Notes under the pieces: generated by a model
The model's input: the letters and a program-made list of their open reading frames with translations, nothing else
Told to the model about the DNA's origin: nothing
The model's database searches: none
In this document: positions 25,897 through 33,466 of the stretch, in pieces
Position numbering within the stretch: position 1 is the first letter of the stretch
Layout: each line of letters starts with the position of its first letter
NCBI RefSeq assembly: GCF_004804315.1
Contig: NZ_SRXX01000005.1
Location: 124,001 to 188,000 of the forward strand
Reading direction: 5' to 3'
DNA: 64,000 nucleotides
From: Flagellimonas onchidii
GTDB lineage: Bacteria > Bacteroidota > Bacteroidia > Flavobacteriales > Flavobacteriaceae
Translations under genes and position numbers: made by a program

Positions 25897-26382
25897 TTAC
25901 TCAAATACTTCCGAAATATCTTCGATGAATTTTAAGGTACCTTGTTCCAAGGTCTGGGTAAGGGCGTCCAAATTGCCGAAATCTGGATTATTGACCAAAA
26001 CATGTTCGATGATGGATTCTTTTGGGGTGGGAGAGAGGGGGTATTTGTTCCAATCCCGGTCTTGGAACACTTCCCAATATTTCTTTTGGATTTGTTTGTT
26101 CTGTCCTACCAGCCAAACTTCGAAACGAAGTACCTCGTGATTGAACACCAACCCAATTTTTAGTTTTTGGCTTTTTAGCGATTTTGGGGTGATGGGAAAA
26201 TAGCTCATGTCCATATACCCTTGATAAAAATTGCCCACGATAAACTCCCCGGGGTATTGATTGATAAAATGGTTCCGTACCCCCATTAAATATTGGATAA
26301 GGGCCTTATAGGCTTGGGGAACATGGCCTAAGGCTATTTGTTCTTTGTACTGTGGGAAATGTTGTTGTAGGATTTCGTTCAT
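25897..26382 (-). CDS. DUF7000 family protein
   Basis: A 161-residue soluble protein. Recognised by the conserved run GHVPQAYKALIQYLMGVRNHF, then GNFYQGYMDMSYFPITP, LRFEVWLVGQNKQIQKKYW, DWNKYP and the closing NPDFGNLDALTQTLEQGTLKF, which match the DUF7000 family as I know it from Bacteroidota and Firmicutes. Function unknown. The ATG at 26382 is chosen; an ATG at 26415 lies inside a 20-bp palindrome and would add 11 residues outside the family. It is alone on the minus strand in an accessory stretch. Confidence 0.75.
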   Translation of the reverse strand: MNEILQQHFPQYKEQIALGHVPQAYKALIQYLMGVRNHFINQYPGEFIVGNFYQGYMDMSYFPITPKSLKSQKLKIGLVFNHEVLRFEVWLVGQNKQIQKKYWEVFQDRDWNKYPLSPTPKESIIEHVLVNNPDFGNLDALTQTLEQGTLKFIEDISEVFE

Positions 26383-26409
26383 TGATGAATTTTTCAGGTT
26401 TTTTATAAA

Positions 26410-26429
26410 GGTCATAATTTATTATGACC
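26410..26429. promoter_or_regulatory. Perfect inverted repeat upstream of DUF7000 gene
   Basis: GGTCATAA (26410-26417), loop TTTA, TTATGACC (26422-26429). It lies 28-47 nt before the chosen ATG at 26382, and may be an operator or a leader hairpin. Confidence 0.5.
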
Positions 26430-26523
26430 CTTAAAACCGAAGTGCGATTTATCTTTGGCCGATATATGGGGCGAATGATTTAAAGAAGGTTTTTAACCTT
26501 TGATGAGAGTTAAAAGGAAACAA

Positions 26524-26730
26524 ATGTTAGATACAAAACAACTTGAAAATTTAGCCGAACTTATTAAAGATGGTTATGGCACCCCAGACAAAATGGCTAA
26601 TGTTCTGGACTTAGGAGTAGAAATGTTGTTTTATGTTGAGGAAGGGGCCTTTTCCCAAAGGGAAATTCAACATGTGGTTACCGCTATCAGGGATATTGTT
26701 GGAGTTTTGAGGAAATCAGTAGTTGATTGA
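26524..26730 (+). CDS. Small hypothetical protein
   Basis: A 68-residue predicted helical protein beginning MLDTKQLENLAELIKDGYG and ending IRDIVGVLRKSVVD. An AAAAGGAAA ribosome-binding-like run 5-13 nt before the ATG supports this start over in-frame starts at 26500 and 26503. No signal peptide, no cysteine, no recognised family. It is flanked by the divergent DUF7000 gene and a convergent small gene. Confidence 0.55.
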   Translation: MLDTKQLENLAELIKDGYGTPDKMANVLDLGVEMLFYVEEGAFSQREIQHVVTAIRDIVGVLRKSVVD

Positions 26731-26794
26731 TGATTTTATTATGGTGCTACTCAAAGTCACAATGAATAGTAGCTGCTATTATTGGACAATGTTT

Positions 26795-27049
26795 TTATTT
26801 GTGCGACAGCTGAGCTTTCAATTCTAACAAAGCACTAACTGCATTTTCGATTTGTTTGTCAGATTTAGTTCCAGTTACCACTTTTCCAGAAGGTTGATGA
26901 GTAATTTTTACATGAACAAACATCCTTCTAAGAATTTCCATTGGATCAAGTTCCTCTATTTCCAATTCTTCTTCATTAAAATATTCAATCACAAGATTTT
27001 TCTCTCCGAAAAAGCCTTTCAACTCTTCATACTGCTCATCTAAATCCAT
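26795..27049 (-). CDS. Small acidic hypothetical protein
   Basis: An 84-residue protein, very acidic in its first half (EYFNEEELEIEELDP), then a basic beta-like segment VHVKITHQPSGKVVTGTKS and a C-terminal helix NAVSALLELKAQLSHK. No family recognised and no signal peptide. It is preceded by a 132-nt gap that includes one arm of an inverted repeat. Coding potential rests on good codon flow and clean start and stop; it could still be non-coding. Confidence 0.5.
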   Translation of the reverse strand: MDLDEQYEELKGFFGEKNLVIEYFNEEELEIEELDPMEILRRMFVHVKITHQPSGKVVTGTKSDKQIENAVSALLELKAQLSHK

Positions 27050-27181
27050 TCAATTTTTTTGCAAATGTTATACGACTGTCTCGGCAATGATTTCATCGAA
27101 ATCCAGCTGTTTGATTAATACGTTTATTTAGGTGTGGTACAAAACCATAATGGGGATTATTGCCATTGTTAGCAAACGTTA

Positions 27182-27421
27182 TTATTTTTCCATTTGTGCA
27201 TTCCTCATCATTAAATCATATTCTATGCCATCATCTTTGATTTCGCCTTTCACTTTGATAGGTTCATTTTCGTTCAAATCTGGTTCTTGGGACTTGTCCG
27301 AAAACAATATCACAAGCTTCCTTCGATTTCCTTTAAAATCTATTTCTGTCAGAATATAATTGTGTCCACCATCCGCTCCAGTTGTTTGAACTTTATATTT
27401 CTTAACGAATAATTCTGTCAT
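27182..27421 (-). CDS. Small hypothetical protein (second of a pair)
   Basis: A 79-residue soluble protein beginning MTELFVKKYKVQTTGADGG. Alternating strands (ILTEIDFKGNRRKLVILFS; PIKVKGEIKDDGIEYDLMM) suggest a small beta barrel, perhaps OB-like, but no family is recognised. It starts 3 nt after the upstream gene stops, so both are one transcription unit. The unit sits between inverted 10-mers. Confidence 0.5.
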   Translation of the reverse strand: MTELFVKKYKVQTTGADGGHNYILTEIDFKGNRRKLVILFSDKSQEPDLNENEPIKVKGEIKDDGIEYDLMMRNAQMEK

Positions 27422-27424
27422 TTT

Positions 27425-27763
27425 TTATTTGATAAATACCGCATTTTTGAGTTTCCCATTTTTGAAGTCCAACTCACAAATAAAACCTCCGAAATTCCAA
27501 AGTTTGTTTCCGCGACCCTTCATAAATTCCACATAAGAATCAACAGTCATATTTGTTGGATGTTCTGCCGTCCAAACTAAATTGCCATTGCTATCAAGAG
27601 CCTTACAATTTTGAAACTGTCTATGTCTTGGTGCATTATCGTCGAAATCATAAATCACGACAGCCAAATCGTTAATAACTCGAACATCTTTTATTCGATG
27701 TTCCAATTCATATTGTTTTCCGTCAATACTTAAAGTTCGATTATCAGATTTTACTTTATTCAA
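27425..27763 (-). CDS. Hypothetical protein (first of a pair), TTG start
   Basis: A 112-residue soluble protein. No ATG or GTG is available near the 5' end; the frame begins with TTG (27763) giving MNKVKSDNRTLSIDGKQYEL. The body is beta-rich with an interior WTAEHPTNMTVDSYVEFM and a C-terminal FGGFICELDFKNGKLKNA resembling the small orphan proteins often seen as single-gene accessory cassettes in Bacteroidota. Function unknown; no toxin or immunity assignment can be supported. Confidence 0.5.
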   Translation of the reverse strand: MNKVKSDNRTLSIDGKQYELEHRIKDVRVINDLAVVIYDFDDNAPRHRQFQNCKALDSNGNLVWTAEHPTNMTVDSYVEFMKGRGNKLWNFGGFICELDFKNGKLKNAVFIK

Positions 27764-27910
27764 TATGTTTTTTCTAATGTTTGCTAACGGTCTAGGCTAT
27801 GATGTCGTTGTGGAGATTTGCGTAGGGAAATCTTTCATACGGAATCTAGCTGAATGAAAGGTTTAAAGAACTGAAGTTAGCCAAAATAACGTAACGAATT
27901 GAAGCATTTG

Positions 27911-28756
27911 TCACAAATAGTATTTTCTAGTTTGTTCTTTATCCTCTTTAGGGATTTCCTCCCATTCGATTTTGGAATTTTTTGGCTCCCTTTTATTTAA
28001 AATTATTCTTTTGCCATATCGTTCAGGAATTAGTTCAAATTCCCTTCCGTCTCGTTTGATTTTGTAGATGTAAGTACTTCTGCAGTATAGGAATTCATCC
28101 ACGAATTGAGCCTTTATCCCATAATTTGTCGATTTTAAATCTGAGGCAACACTAGGGTAAATAAGGCAATTGATTTCTTCATTCTTTAAAAGAATATTAC
28201 TTAATGCGCTTCTGGGCTTATATTTATATTCTTCCCCTTTTTCAACTCTTTCTTGAAATTTTGAAGAAATAAATTGTTCGATGAGCTTGTCTTTTTGACA
28301 GGCATATCTATAGTCTTTTAATTCCAAATTTTCTTTCGGATTAGCTTTTAATGCTTCAATTCCTGCATACTGTGAACGCATTTTGATTTGAGGGTATTTT
28401 TTATGAAAAATACCAATCATTACTAGGTCCATATTCGAAGGAGCCAATTCTTTGATTACAGCACCTAAATAGTTGGAAGAGTAAAAAAAATTTTGTCCTT
28501 TATCGCTACATCTATTCAGTCTATGATGGACTTCGCCGATTTCTTTGAAATTTGGATACCATATTGATTTTGTTGTCTGTAGATCTGACTCGTTTGTGCC
28601 AGTTATTATTCTTGCTCTGAAAAGTCCCTCAAATGAAAGATTTATAGTTGGTCTTGTATGTCCTAAAATAGCTTTTGAAAAAAAATATTCTATTTCTTCA
28701 ATTGAGCTATTCCGAAAATCAAAACTCCTAAGTTTTTCCTCCCAATTATCGTTCAT
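27911..28756 (-). CDS. RES-domain protein (NAD+-cleaving toxin fold), orphan
   Basis: A 281-residue soluble protein. Residues 40-215 fit the RES domain: a leading Arg in LFRARIITG, then HRLNRCSDKGQNFFYSS where a conserved Arg and Tyr of the fold are expected, YLGAVIKEL for the Glu-bearing helix, and LIYPSVASDLKSTNYGIK near the C-terminal half. RES proteins are NAD+ phosphorylases or glycohydrolases, usually toxins paired with an Xre-type antitoxin (PF09722) encoded just upstream. Here the upstream 74 nt hold nothing and thyA follows, so no partner gene is present. The roughly 60-residue basic/acidic tail (KRDGREFELIPERYGKRI) exceeds the minimal toxin. Family call is by motif only. Confidence 0.65.
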   Translation of the reverse strand: MNDNWEEKLRSFDFRNSSIEEIEYFFSKAILGHTRPTINLSFEGLFRARIITGTNESDLQTTKSIWYPNFKEIGEVHHRLNRCSDKGQNFFYSSNYLGAVIKELAPSNMDLVMIGIFHKKYPQIKMRSQYAGIEALKANPKENLELKDYRYACQKDKLIEQFISSKFQERVEKGEEYKYKPRSALSNILLKNEEINCLIYPSVASDLKSTNYGIKAQFVDEFLYCRSTYIYKIKRDGREFELIPERYGKRIILNKREPKNSKIEWEEIPKEDKEQTRKYYL

Positions 28757-28830
28757 TAATATTGTGTGTAGCTTATTGTATGAATGTCTTCTGCATCAAT
28801 AAACCGGATTAAGACAAATAAGTAATGCTA

Positions 28831-29655
28831 TTAAACCGCCACAACCCCTTTAATATGAGGATGGGGGTCGTAGTTCAATAGTTCAAAATCGTCAAAAGTA
28901 AAGTCAAAAATATTCTTCACGCTTGGGTTCAACCTCATGGTAGGCAAGGGTCGCGGGTCACGGCTCAGTTGCAGTTCCACTTGTTCCATATGGTTATTGT
29001 AAATATGGGCATCACCAAAGGTGTGTATAAAATCTCCGGGTTGGTAGCCACATACCTGGGCCATCATCATCGTAAACAAGGCGTAGGAGGCAATGTTAAA
29101 GGGCACGCCCAAAAATATGTCGGCACTACGTTGGTAGAGCTGGCAAGAGAGTTTGCCATCGGCCACATAAAACTGGAAAAAGGCATGGCAAGGGGGTAGG
29201 GCCGCTTTTCCGTTGGCCACATTTTCACTAAACGAAATAGAGGTATCGGGCAGCACGCTGGGGTTCCAGGCAGAGACCAACATGCGTCGGCTATTGGGGT
29301 TGTGCTTCAAAGTCTCGATTACTTCTTTAATCTGGTCGATCTCCTCACTGTTCCAATTGCGCCATTGGTGTCCGTATACTGGGCCCAAATCTCCATTTTC
29401 ATCGGCCCATTCGTTCCAAATACGTACGCCATTCTCCTGCAAGTAACCCACATTGGTATCTCCTTTTAAAAACCACAGCAATTCATGCACAATGGATTTT
29501 AAATGCAATTTTTTGGTGGTCACCATGGGAAATCCTTCCGATAGGTCGAACCGCATTTGGTAGCCAAAGACACTTTTTGTCCCTGTTCCGGTACGGTCGC
29601 CCTTTTGGTTTCCGTGTTCCAATACGTGTTTTAGTAAGTCGTGGTATTGTTTCAT
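28831..29655 (-). CDS. thyA: Thymidylate synthase
   Basis: Methylates dUMP to dTMP with methylene-tetrahydrofolate, producing dihydrofolate for FolA. From the ATG at 29655 ([26 protein letters not shown]) the protein is 274 residues. The catalytic Cys156 is in [10 protein letters not shown], and [19 protein letters not shown] plus HIYNNHMEQ are the nucleotide-binding blocks. It has a 10-residue insertion ([10 protein letters not shown]) before the catalytic motif compared with the E. coli enzyme. A longer frame from 29691 would read through purine-repeat DNA and is rejected. Confidence 0.97.
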   Translation of the reverse strand: MKQYHDLLKHVLEHGNQKGDRTGTGTKSVFGYQMRFDLSEGFPMVTTKKLHLKSIVHELLWFLKGDTNVGYLQENGVRIWNEWADENGDLGPVYGHQWRNWNSEEIDQIKEVIETLKHNPNSRRMLVSAWNPSVLPDTSISFSENVANGKAALPPCHAFFQFYVADGKLSCQLYQRSADIFLGVPFNIASYALFTMMMAQVCGYQPGDFIHTFGDAHIYNNHMEQVELQLSRDPRPLPTMRLNPSVKNIFDFTFDDFELLNYDPHPHIKGVVAV

Positions 29656-29817
29656 GATTGTAAAGGTAAAAGGTAAAGGGTGAAAAGGCAAAAGGTGGGG
29701 CAGGTGGGTTATTATATTTTATTAACTATAGGTGAGGCGAAGGGTTAGAGGATTGAAAGGGTAAGGGCTAAGGATTAAAGGTGAAGGTAAAAGGGTCTAG
29801 AGTGGAAGGTTAAAGGG
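29656..29817. repeat. Degenerate purine-rich repeats, left of the S23 gene
   Basis: About 160 bp of imperfect AAAGGTAAA/GGGTTAAAG-type units (for example AAAGGTAAAAGGTAAAGGG, GAAGGTAAAAGGG, GAAGGTTAAAGGG) on the plus strand. The complementary pyrimidine-rich version (CTTCACCTTTTTACCCTTC, TTTACCCTTCAACCC) lies at 30236-30282, so the four-helix-bundle gene is bracketed in inverted orientation. Confidence 0.6.
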
Positions 29818-30177
29818 TTATGGGTTTTGTTTGTTGTATTTGATTAGTGCAGCTATTTGCTTTTGGAGGCGTTGTACTTTTTTGATGATAGGAGTTATGT
29901 TTTCTGATGGAATGAATTCCAAATCCTCGCAAAGGATGAGATGATTTTCTAATTCATAAGCAGAACCAAGACTTATTTGAAGAAACCGTACAAAATCCTT
30001 GTTGGAATATTTGCCGCAACCTTCCGCTATGTTAGCAGTGATTGAAACAGAACATCTATTAATTTGGGATATCAACCCGTATTTTTCTGTGTCGGGAAGC
30101 ACTTTGGTAGTCAAATAGATTTCTTTAACCAATATTCTGGCCTCTTTCCAGACTTTCAACTCTCTAAAATTTCGCAT
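29818..30177 (-). CDS. Four-helix-bundle protein (S23/IVP family)
   Basis: A 119-residue helical protein of the 23S rRNA-intervening-sequence (S23/IVP) family. The signature FRELKVWKEARILVKEIY opens helix 1; SQINRCSVSITANIAEGCGK is the invariant core; FLQISLGSAYELENHLIL is helix 3. Such proteins form pentameric bundles that can bind nucleic acid; relatives serve as Avd in diversity-generating retroelements, but no reverse transcriptase or variable repeat is in this window. It stands alone between thyA and the nucleoside transporter and is flanked on both sides by purine/pyrimidine repeats in opposite orientation. Confidence 0.88.
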   Translation of the reverse strand: MRNFRELKVWKEARILVKEIYLTTKVLPDTEKYGLISQINRCSVSITANIAEGCGKYSNKDFVRFLQISLGSAYELENHLILCEDLEFIPSENITPIIKKVQRLQKQIAALIKYNKQNP

Positions 30178-30282
30178 GGCAATAACCTTTTAAAATCTTG
30201 AGGTTGATTTTATAAGTTTGTTTGACGTGCCAAACTTTAACTCTTCACCTTTTTACCCTTCAACTTTACCCTTCAACCCAAT

Positions 30283-31743
30283 TTATCCTAGAATCATACC
30301 GGCGATGGTGGCAGAAAGTAATGAAGCCAAAGATCCGCCCAAAACGGCTTTCATACCGAATTCGGAAAGGGTTTTGCGCTGACCTGGAGCCAAGGAGCCA
30401 ATACCTCCAATTTGGATACCAATGGAAGCAAAATTGGCAAATCCACAAAGCATGTAGGTGGCCATAATCACTGATTTGTTGTAGGTAAAATGTAGACTAC
30501 TGGCCATGTTTTTTAGTTCAGCGAGTTGAATGTAGCCGATAAATTCACTGGCAGCGAGCTTTATACCTAACAACTGCCCCATGAGCATGATGTCATCCCC
30601 GTTTACCCCGATGAGCCACATGAGGGGAGCGAAGACCGTACCTAAAATGGCTTCCAGTGAGAAACTATCATATGGCGAATTGTTGGCAATCCAATTGTTC
30701 AAAGTCGTGAAATCACCGACCCAACCTAAGATTCCATTAATCATGGCGATAAAGGCCACAAACACCAAAAGCATGGCACCAACATTCATGGCGAGTTTGA
30801 GTCCTTCTGTGGTTCCGTTGGCAATGGCATCCAAAATATTGGCGCCAATATTTTCATTGGAAACTTTTACATCCGTATTGATTTTTTCCGTCTGCGGATA
30901 AAGGATTTTAGAAACGACAATAGCTCCAGGTGCCGCCATTACCGATGCGGCCAGTAAATGTTTGGCAAAAACCAATCGCAGCGCAGGGTCATCTCCACCT
31001 AAAAACCCAATATAAGCTGCCAATACTGCTCCAGCTACGGTCGCCATTCCCCCGATCATGACCAAAAGAATCTCTGATCGGTTCATTTTTTCCAAATACG
31101 CCTTGATTAATAGCGGGGCTTCGGTCTGCCCCAAAAATATGTTTCCAGCAATAGAAAGGCTTTCTGCACCTGAAATCCCCAATGATTTTGTCAATAGCCA
31201 AGCCATGGCCTTGACCACTTTCTGGATGATTCCCAAGTAAAATAAAACTGATGTCAGTGCCGAAAAGAAGATGATGGTAGGTAATACTTGAAAAGCAAAA
31301 ATGAATCCGAAGGTGTCCATATCCACCACAAGGCCTTCAAACAAAAATTTACTTCCCGCTCTTGTAAAATCGAGGATGCTGACGAATACCTGCCCAATTT
31401 TTTCAAAAATCAATTTTACCAAAGGCACTTTAAGAACACCGATGGCAATTAAAAGTTGTAGTGAAAGTCCGATTACGACGGTTTTCCAATTGATGGCCCT
31501 ACGATTGGAACTAAAGAGGTATGAAATCAGGATCAAAACTGCCATTCCCAAAGCGCCTCTCCATAAACTGTTTATGGAAAAACCTTGATTGGGAATTATT
31601 TCTGGGGCTTGACTCTGCGAAATATCATCCAGAATGGTGGTGTCGTGTGCAAGAGCCAGTGAATCTGGAAGTGCATTCTGACCAAAAGTGACTGCACAGG
31701 TAAAGAATAAAAGTATGAGTAGACTTCTGGTTTTGTTCGGCAT
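30283..31743 (-). CDS. Concentrative nucleoside transporter (NupC/CNT family)
   Basis: Cation-coupled nucleoside importer in the inner membrane. The 486-residue protein has a cleavable-looking signal (ending VTFGQ), a polar linker to residue 55, then the CNT core of about ten helices. The family hallmark GQTEAPLL is near residue 213, with FASIGIQIGG and GVNGDDIMLMG later. The N-terminal extension with a signal is seen in Bacteroidota members. It follows the bifunctional nuclease gene by 9 nt, placing it in a leftward run downstream of etfBA. Nucleosides it brings in can feed ThyA and the deoxynucleoside kinase. Confidence 0.93.
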   Translation of the reverse strand: MPNKTRSLLILLFFTCAVTFGQNALPDSLALAHDTTILDDISQSQAPEIIPNQGFSINSLWRGALGMAVLILISYLFSSNRRAINWKTVVIGLSLQLLIAIGVLKVPLVKLIFEKIGQVFVSILDFTRAGSKFLFEGLVVDMDTFGFIFAFQVLPTIIFFSALTSVLFYLGIIQKVVKAMAWLLTKSLGISGAESLSIAGNIFLGQTEAPLLIKAYLEKMNRSEILLVMIGGMATVAGAVLAAYIGFLGGDDPALRLVFAKHLLAASVMAAPGAIVVSKILYPQTEKINTDVKVSNENIGANILDAIANGTTEGLKLAMNVGAMLLVFVAFIAMINGILGWVGDFTTLNNWIANNSPYDSFSLEAILGTVFAPLMWLIGVNGDDIMLMGQLLGIKLAASEFIGYIQLAELKNMASSLHFTYNKSVIMATYMLCGFANFASIGIQIGGIGSLAPGQRKTLSEFGMKAVLGGSLASLLSATIAGMILG

Positions 31744-31752
31744 GTAGTGGAT

Positions 31753-32385
31753 TTATTTGCGCTTGGAGATTTCGTCCCTTATTTTGGCGGCCTTTTCGTA
31801 ATCTTCGCTGGCTACCGCTTTTTCCAATTCTTTATGTAGTTCTTCGAGCGTAAGCTCACGATACCCTTGGGACGAGGCACCGGATTCTATCTCCACGGTT
31901 TCTCCTTCCTGGAGGATTTCATCTACCACAATACTGTCGTCATCTTCATTTTCCTCATCTTCTTTGGCCGAAAACTTTAGGAAAATACCGGCTTTGTCCA
32001 AAATGGTCTTGTAGGTGAAAATCGGGGCATTGAACCGTAGCGCCAAAGCAATGGCATCGCTGGTTCGGGCATCGATAATTTCTTCTACTTTATCCCTTTC
32101 GCAGATGATGCTAGAATAGAACACACCGTCTACCAACTTGTGTATGATCACCTGTTTGATTACAATCTCAAAACGATCTGAGAAGTTTTTGAACAGGTCG
32201 TGTGTAAGCGGCCGTGGAGGCTTTATTTCTTTTTCCAATGCAATGGCAATAGATTGGGCCTCAAAGGCACCAATGACAATGGGAAGTTTTCTATCTCCTT
32301 CAACTTCATTCAAAATAAGGGCATAGGCGCCATTCTGTGTTTGGCTGTATGATATCCCCTTTATTTTTAACCGTACTAAGCTCAT
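31753..32385 (-). CDS. Bifunctional nuclease domain protein with UVR motif
   Basis: A 210-residue cytosolic protein. Residues 1-130 are the BFN/DUF151 domain (MSLVRLKIKGISYSQTQNGA, LPIVIGAFEAQSIAIALE, IIDARTSDAIALALR), linked in plants and Aquifex to combined DNase/RNase activity. After an acidic linker (EDEENEDDDS) the C-terminus has a UVR helix (LEELHKELEKAVASEDYEKAAKIRDEI cut here as two halves: LEKAVASEDYEKAAKIRD), as in UvrB/ClpC partners. It sits 9 nt before the CNT transporter gene and 90 nt after the etfA stop, beyond a terminator. Confidence 0.85.
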   Translation of the reverse strand: MSLVRLKIKGISYSQTQNGAYALILNEVEGDRKLPIVIGAFEAQSIAIALEKEIKPPRPLTHDLFKNFSDRFEIVIKQVIIHKLVDGVFYSSIICERDKVEEIIDARTSDAIALALRFNAPIFTYKTILDKAGIFLKFSAKEDEENEDDDSIVVDEILQEGETVEIESGASSQGYRELTLEELHKELEKAVASEDYEKAAKIRDEISKRK

Positions 32386-32403
32386 ATAATCTTCCTATAA
32401 ACG

Positions 32404-32448
32404 CAAAAAAGCTGTTCAAATAGTGGCGATACCAGTTATCTGAACAGC
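32404..32448 (-). terminator. Terminator after etfBA
   Basis: GCTGTTCA (32411-32418) pairs with TGAACAGC (32441-32448); the minus strand continues into TTTTTT (32410-32405). The long 22-nt loop makes it somewhat weak. Confidence 0.65.
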
Positions 32449-32475
32449 CCCTTGCAAAAGGCAAATTAACAAAAT

Positions 32476-33444
32476 TTAAGCGTTTTGGGCTTTAAATTCC
32501 TTTAATTTTTCGATGAGTTTGGGCACTACTTCAAAGGCATCCCCAACAATCCCGTAATCCGCGGCCTTAAAGAAGGGAGCTTCGGGGTCGTTGTTGATCA
32601 CTACTTTGGTTTTAGAGGCACTTACCCCGGCCAAATGTTGTATGGCACCAGAGATGCCAATGGCAATATAAAGGTTGCTGGCCACAGGTTTTCCGGTCTG
32701 TCCCACGTGTTCTCCATGCGGACGCCATCCTAAATCGGATACAGGTTTGGAGCAAGCAGTAGCTGCACCTAAAATATCGGCCAATTCCTCGACCATACCC
32801 CAATTTTCAGGACCTTTGAGACCACGACCTCCAGAAACCACGATATCGGCATCGGCAATGGTGGCTTTTCCAACCACTTTGTCCACTTCTACGGATTTGG
32901 TGGTGAAATCTGCGTCGGACAGTGATGGGTTAAAATCTTCAATGGAAGCGGAACCTCCATTTTCATGGATGCCATAGGCATTGTTCGAAACTCCAACGAT
33001 TTTTACATCTGAGCTGATTTCGGTATGCGCGAAGCCTTTGTTACTGAAAGCCGTTCTTTTTACCACAAATGGGGATGTACTTTCTGGCACGGCAACCACA
33101 TTGGGAACATAACCAGCGGCCAACTTGGCGGCAAGTATCGGAGCCAAGAATTTAGTATCCGCACTTGAGCTTACGATAATGATCTTTGCGTCTTCTGCTT
33201 GGGCGGCTTGGGCCAATACATTCGCATAGGCTTTGGCGTTAAAAGTGTCTAATTGACCATTGGCCACCTTTAATACTTTGGATACTCCATAGTTGCCCAA
33301 AGAAGCTTCGTCTTCGGCATTTATGGTAACTGCAGTTACACTTCCGCCAACTTCCTGTGCTACTTTGTGAGCATAAGAAGCTACTTCCAATGCATTCTTT
33401 TTAAATTTTCCTTTGTCTGATTCGGTATATACTAATACTGACAT
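32476..33444 (-). CDS. etfA: Electron transfer flavoprotein alpha subunit
   Basis: FAD-binding subunit of the ETF heterodimer, which takes electrons from acyl-CoA dehydrogenases during fatty acid and amino acid catabolism. The 322-residue length is standard. The FAD-binding C-terminal half is clear: VVSGGRGLKGPENW, then ACSKPVSDLGWRPHGEHVGQTGKPV, LYIAIGISGAIQHLAG and VVINNDPEAPFFKAADYGIVGD. It is 22 nt downstream of etfB in a two-gene operon headed by a 28-bp palindrome. Confidence 0.97.
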   Translation of the reverse strand: MSVLVYTESDKGKFKKNALEVASYAHKVAQEVGGSVTAVTINAEDEASLGNYGVSKVLKVANGQLDTFNAKAYANVLAQAAQAEDAKIIIVSSSADTKFLAPILAAKLAAGYVPNVVAVPESTSPFVVKRTAFSNKGFAHTEISSDVKIVGVSNNAYGIHENGGSASIEDFNPSLSDADFTTKSVEVDKVVGKATIADADIVVSGGRGLKGPENWGMVEELADILGAATACSKPVSDLGWRPHGEHVGQTGKPVASNLYIAIGISGAIQHLAGVSASKTKVVINNDPEAPFFKAADYGIVGDAFEVVPKLIEKLKEFKAQNA

Positions 33445-33466
33445 AATTTTTTCTGGATTCTAGTTC

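Larger units (their letters stand above)
27168..27788. repeat. Inverted 10-mers bracketing a two-gene unit
   Basis: GTTAGCAAAC (27168-27177) and its exact complement GTTTGCTAAC (27779-27788) flank the two small genes at 27182-27763, each within 16 nt of the outer ends. Beyond the right arm (27789-27910) lies a hairpin, CTTTCAT/ATGAAAG (27832-27838/27854-27860). The arrangement looks cassette-like but has no canonical attC core sites. Confidence 0.4.

Noticed and set aside
27789-27910. Integron attC-type site
   Set aside because: The CTAAC/GTTAG ends are suggestive but RYYYAAC and GTTRRRY core sites do not fit, and no integrase is present.
29818-30177. Diversity-generating retroelement (the S23-family protein as Avd)
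   Set aside because: No reverse transcriptase, template repeat or variable repeat found in the window.
30222-30467. Plus-strand frame overlapping the start of the nucleoside transporter region
   Set aside because: Begins in pyrimidine repeats and overlaps the CNT gene; no motif.
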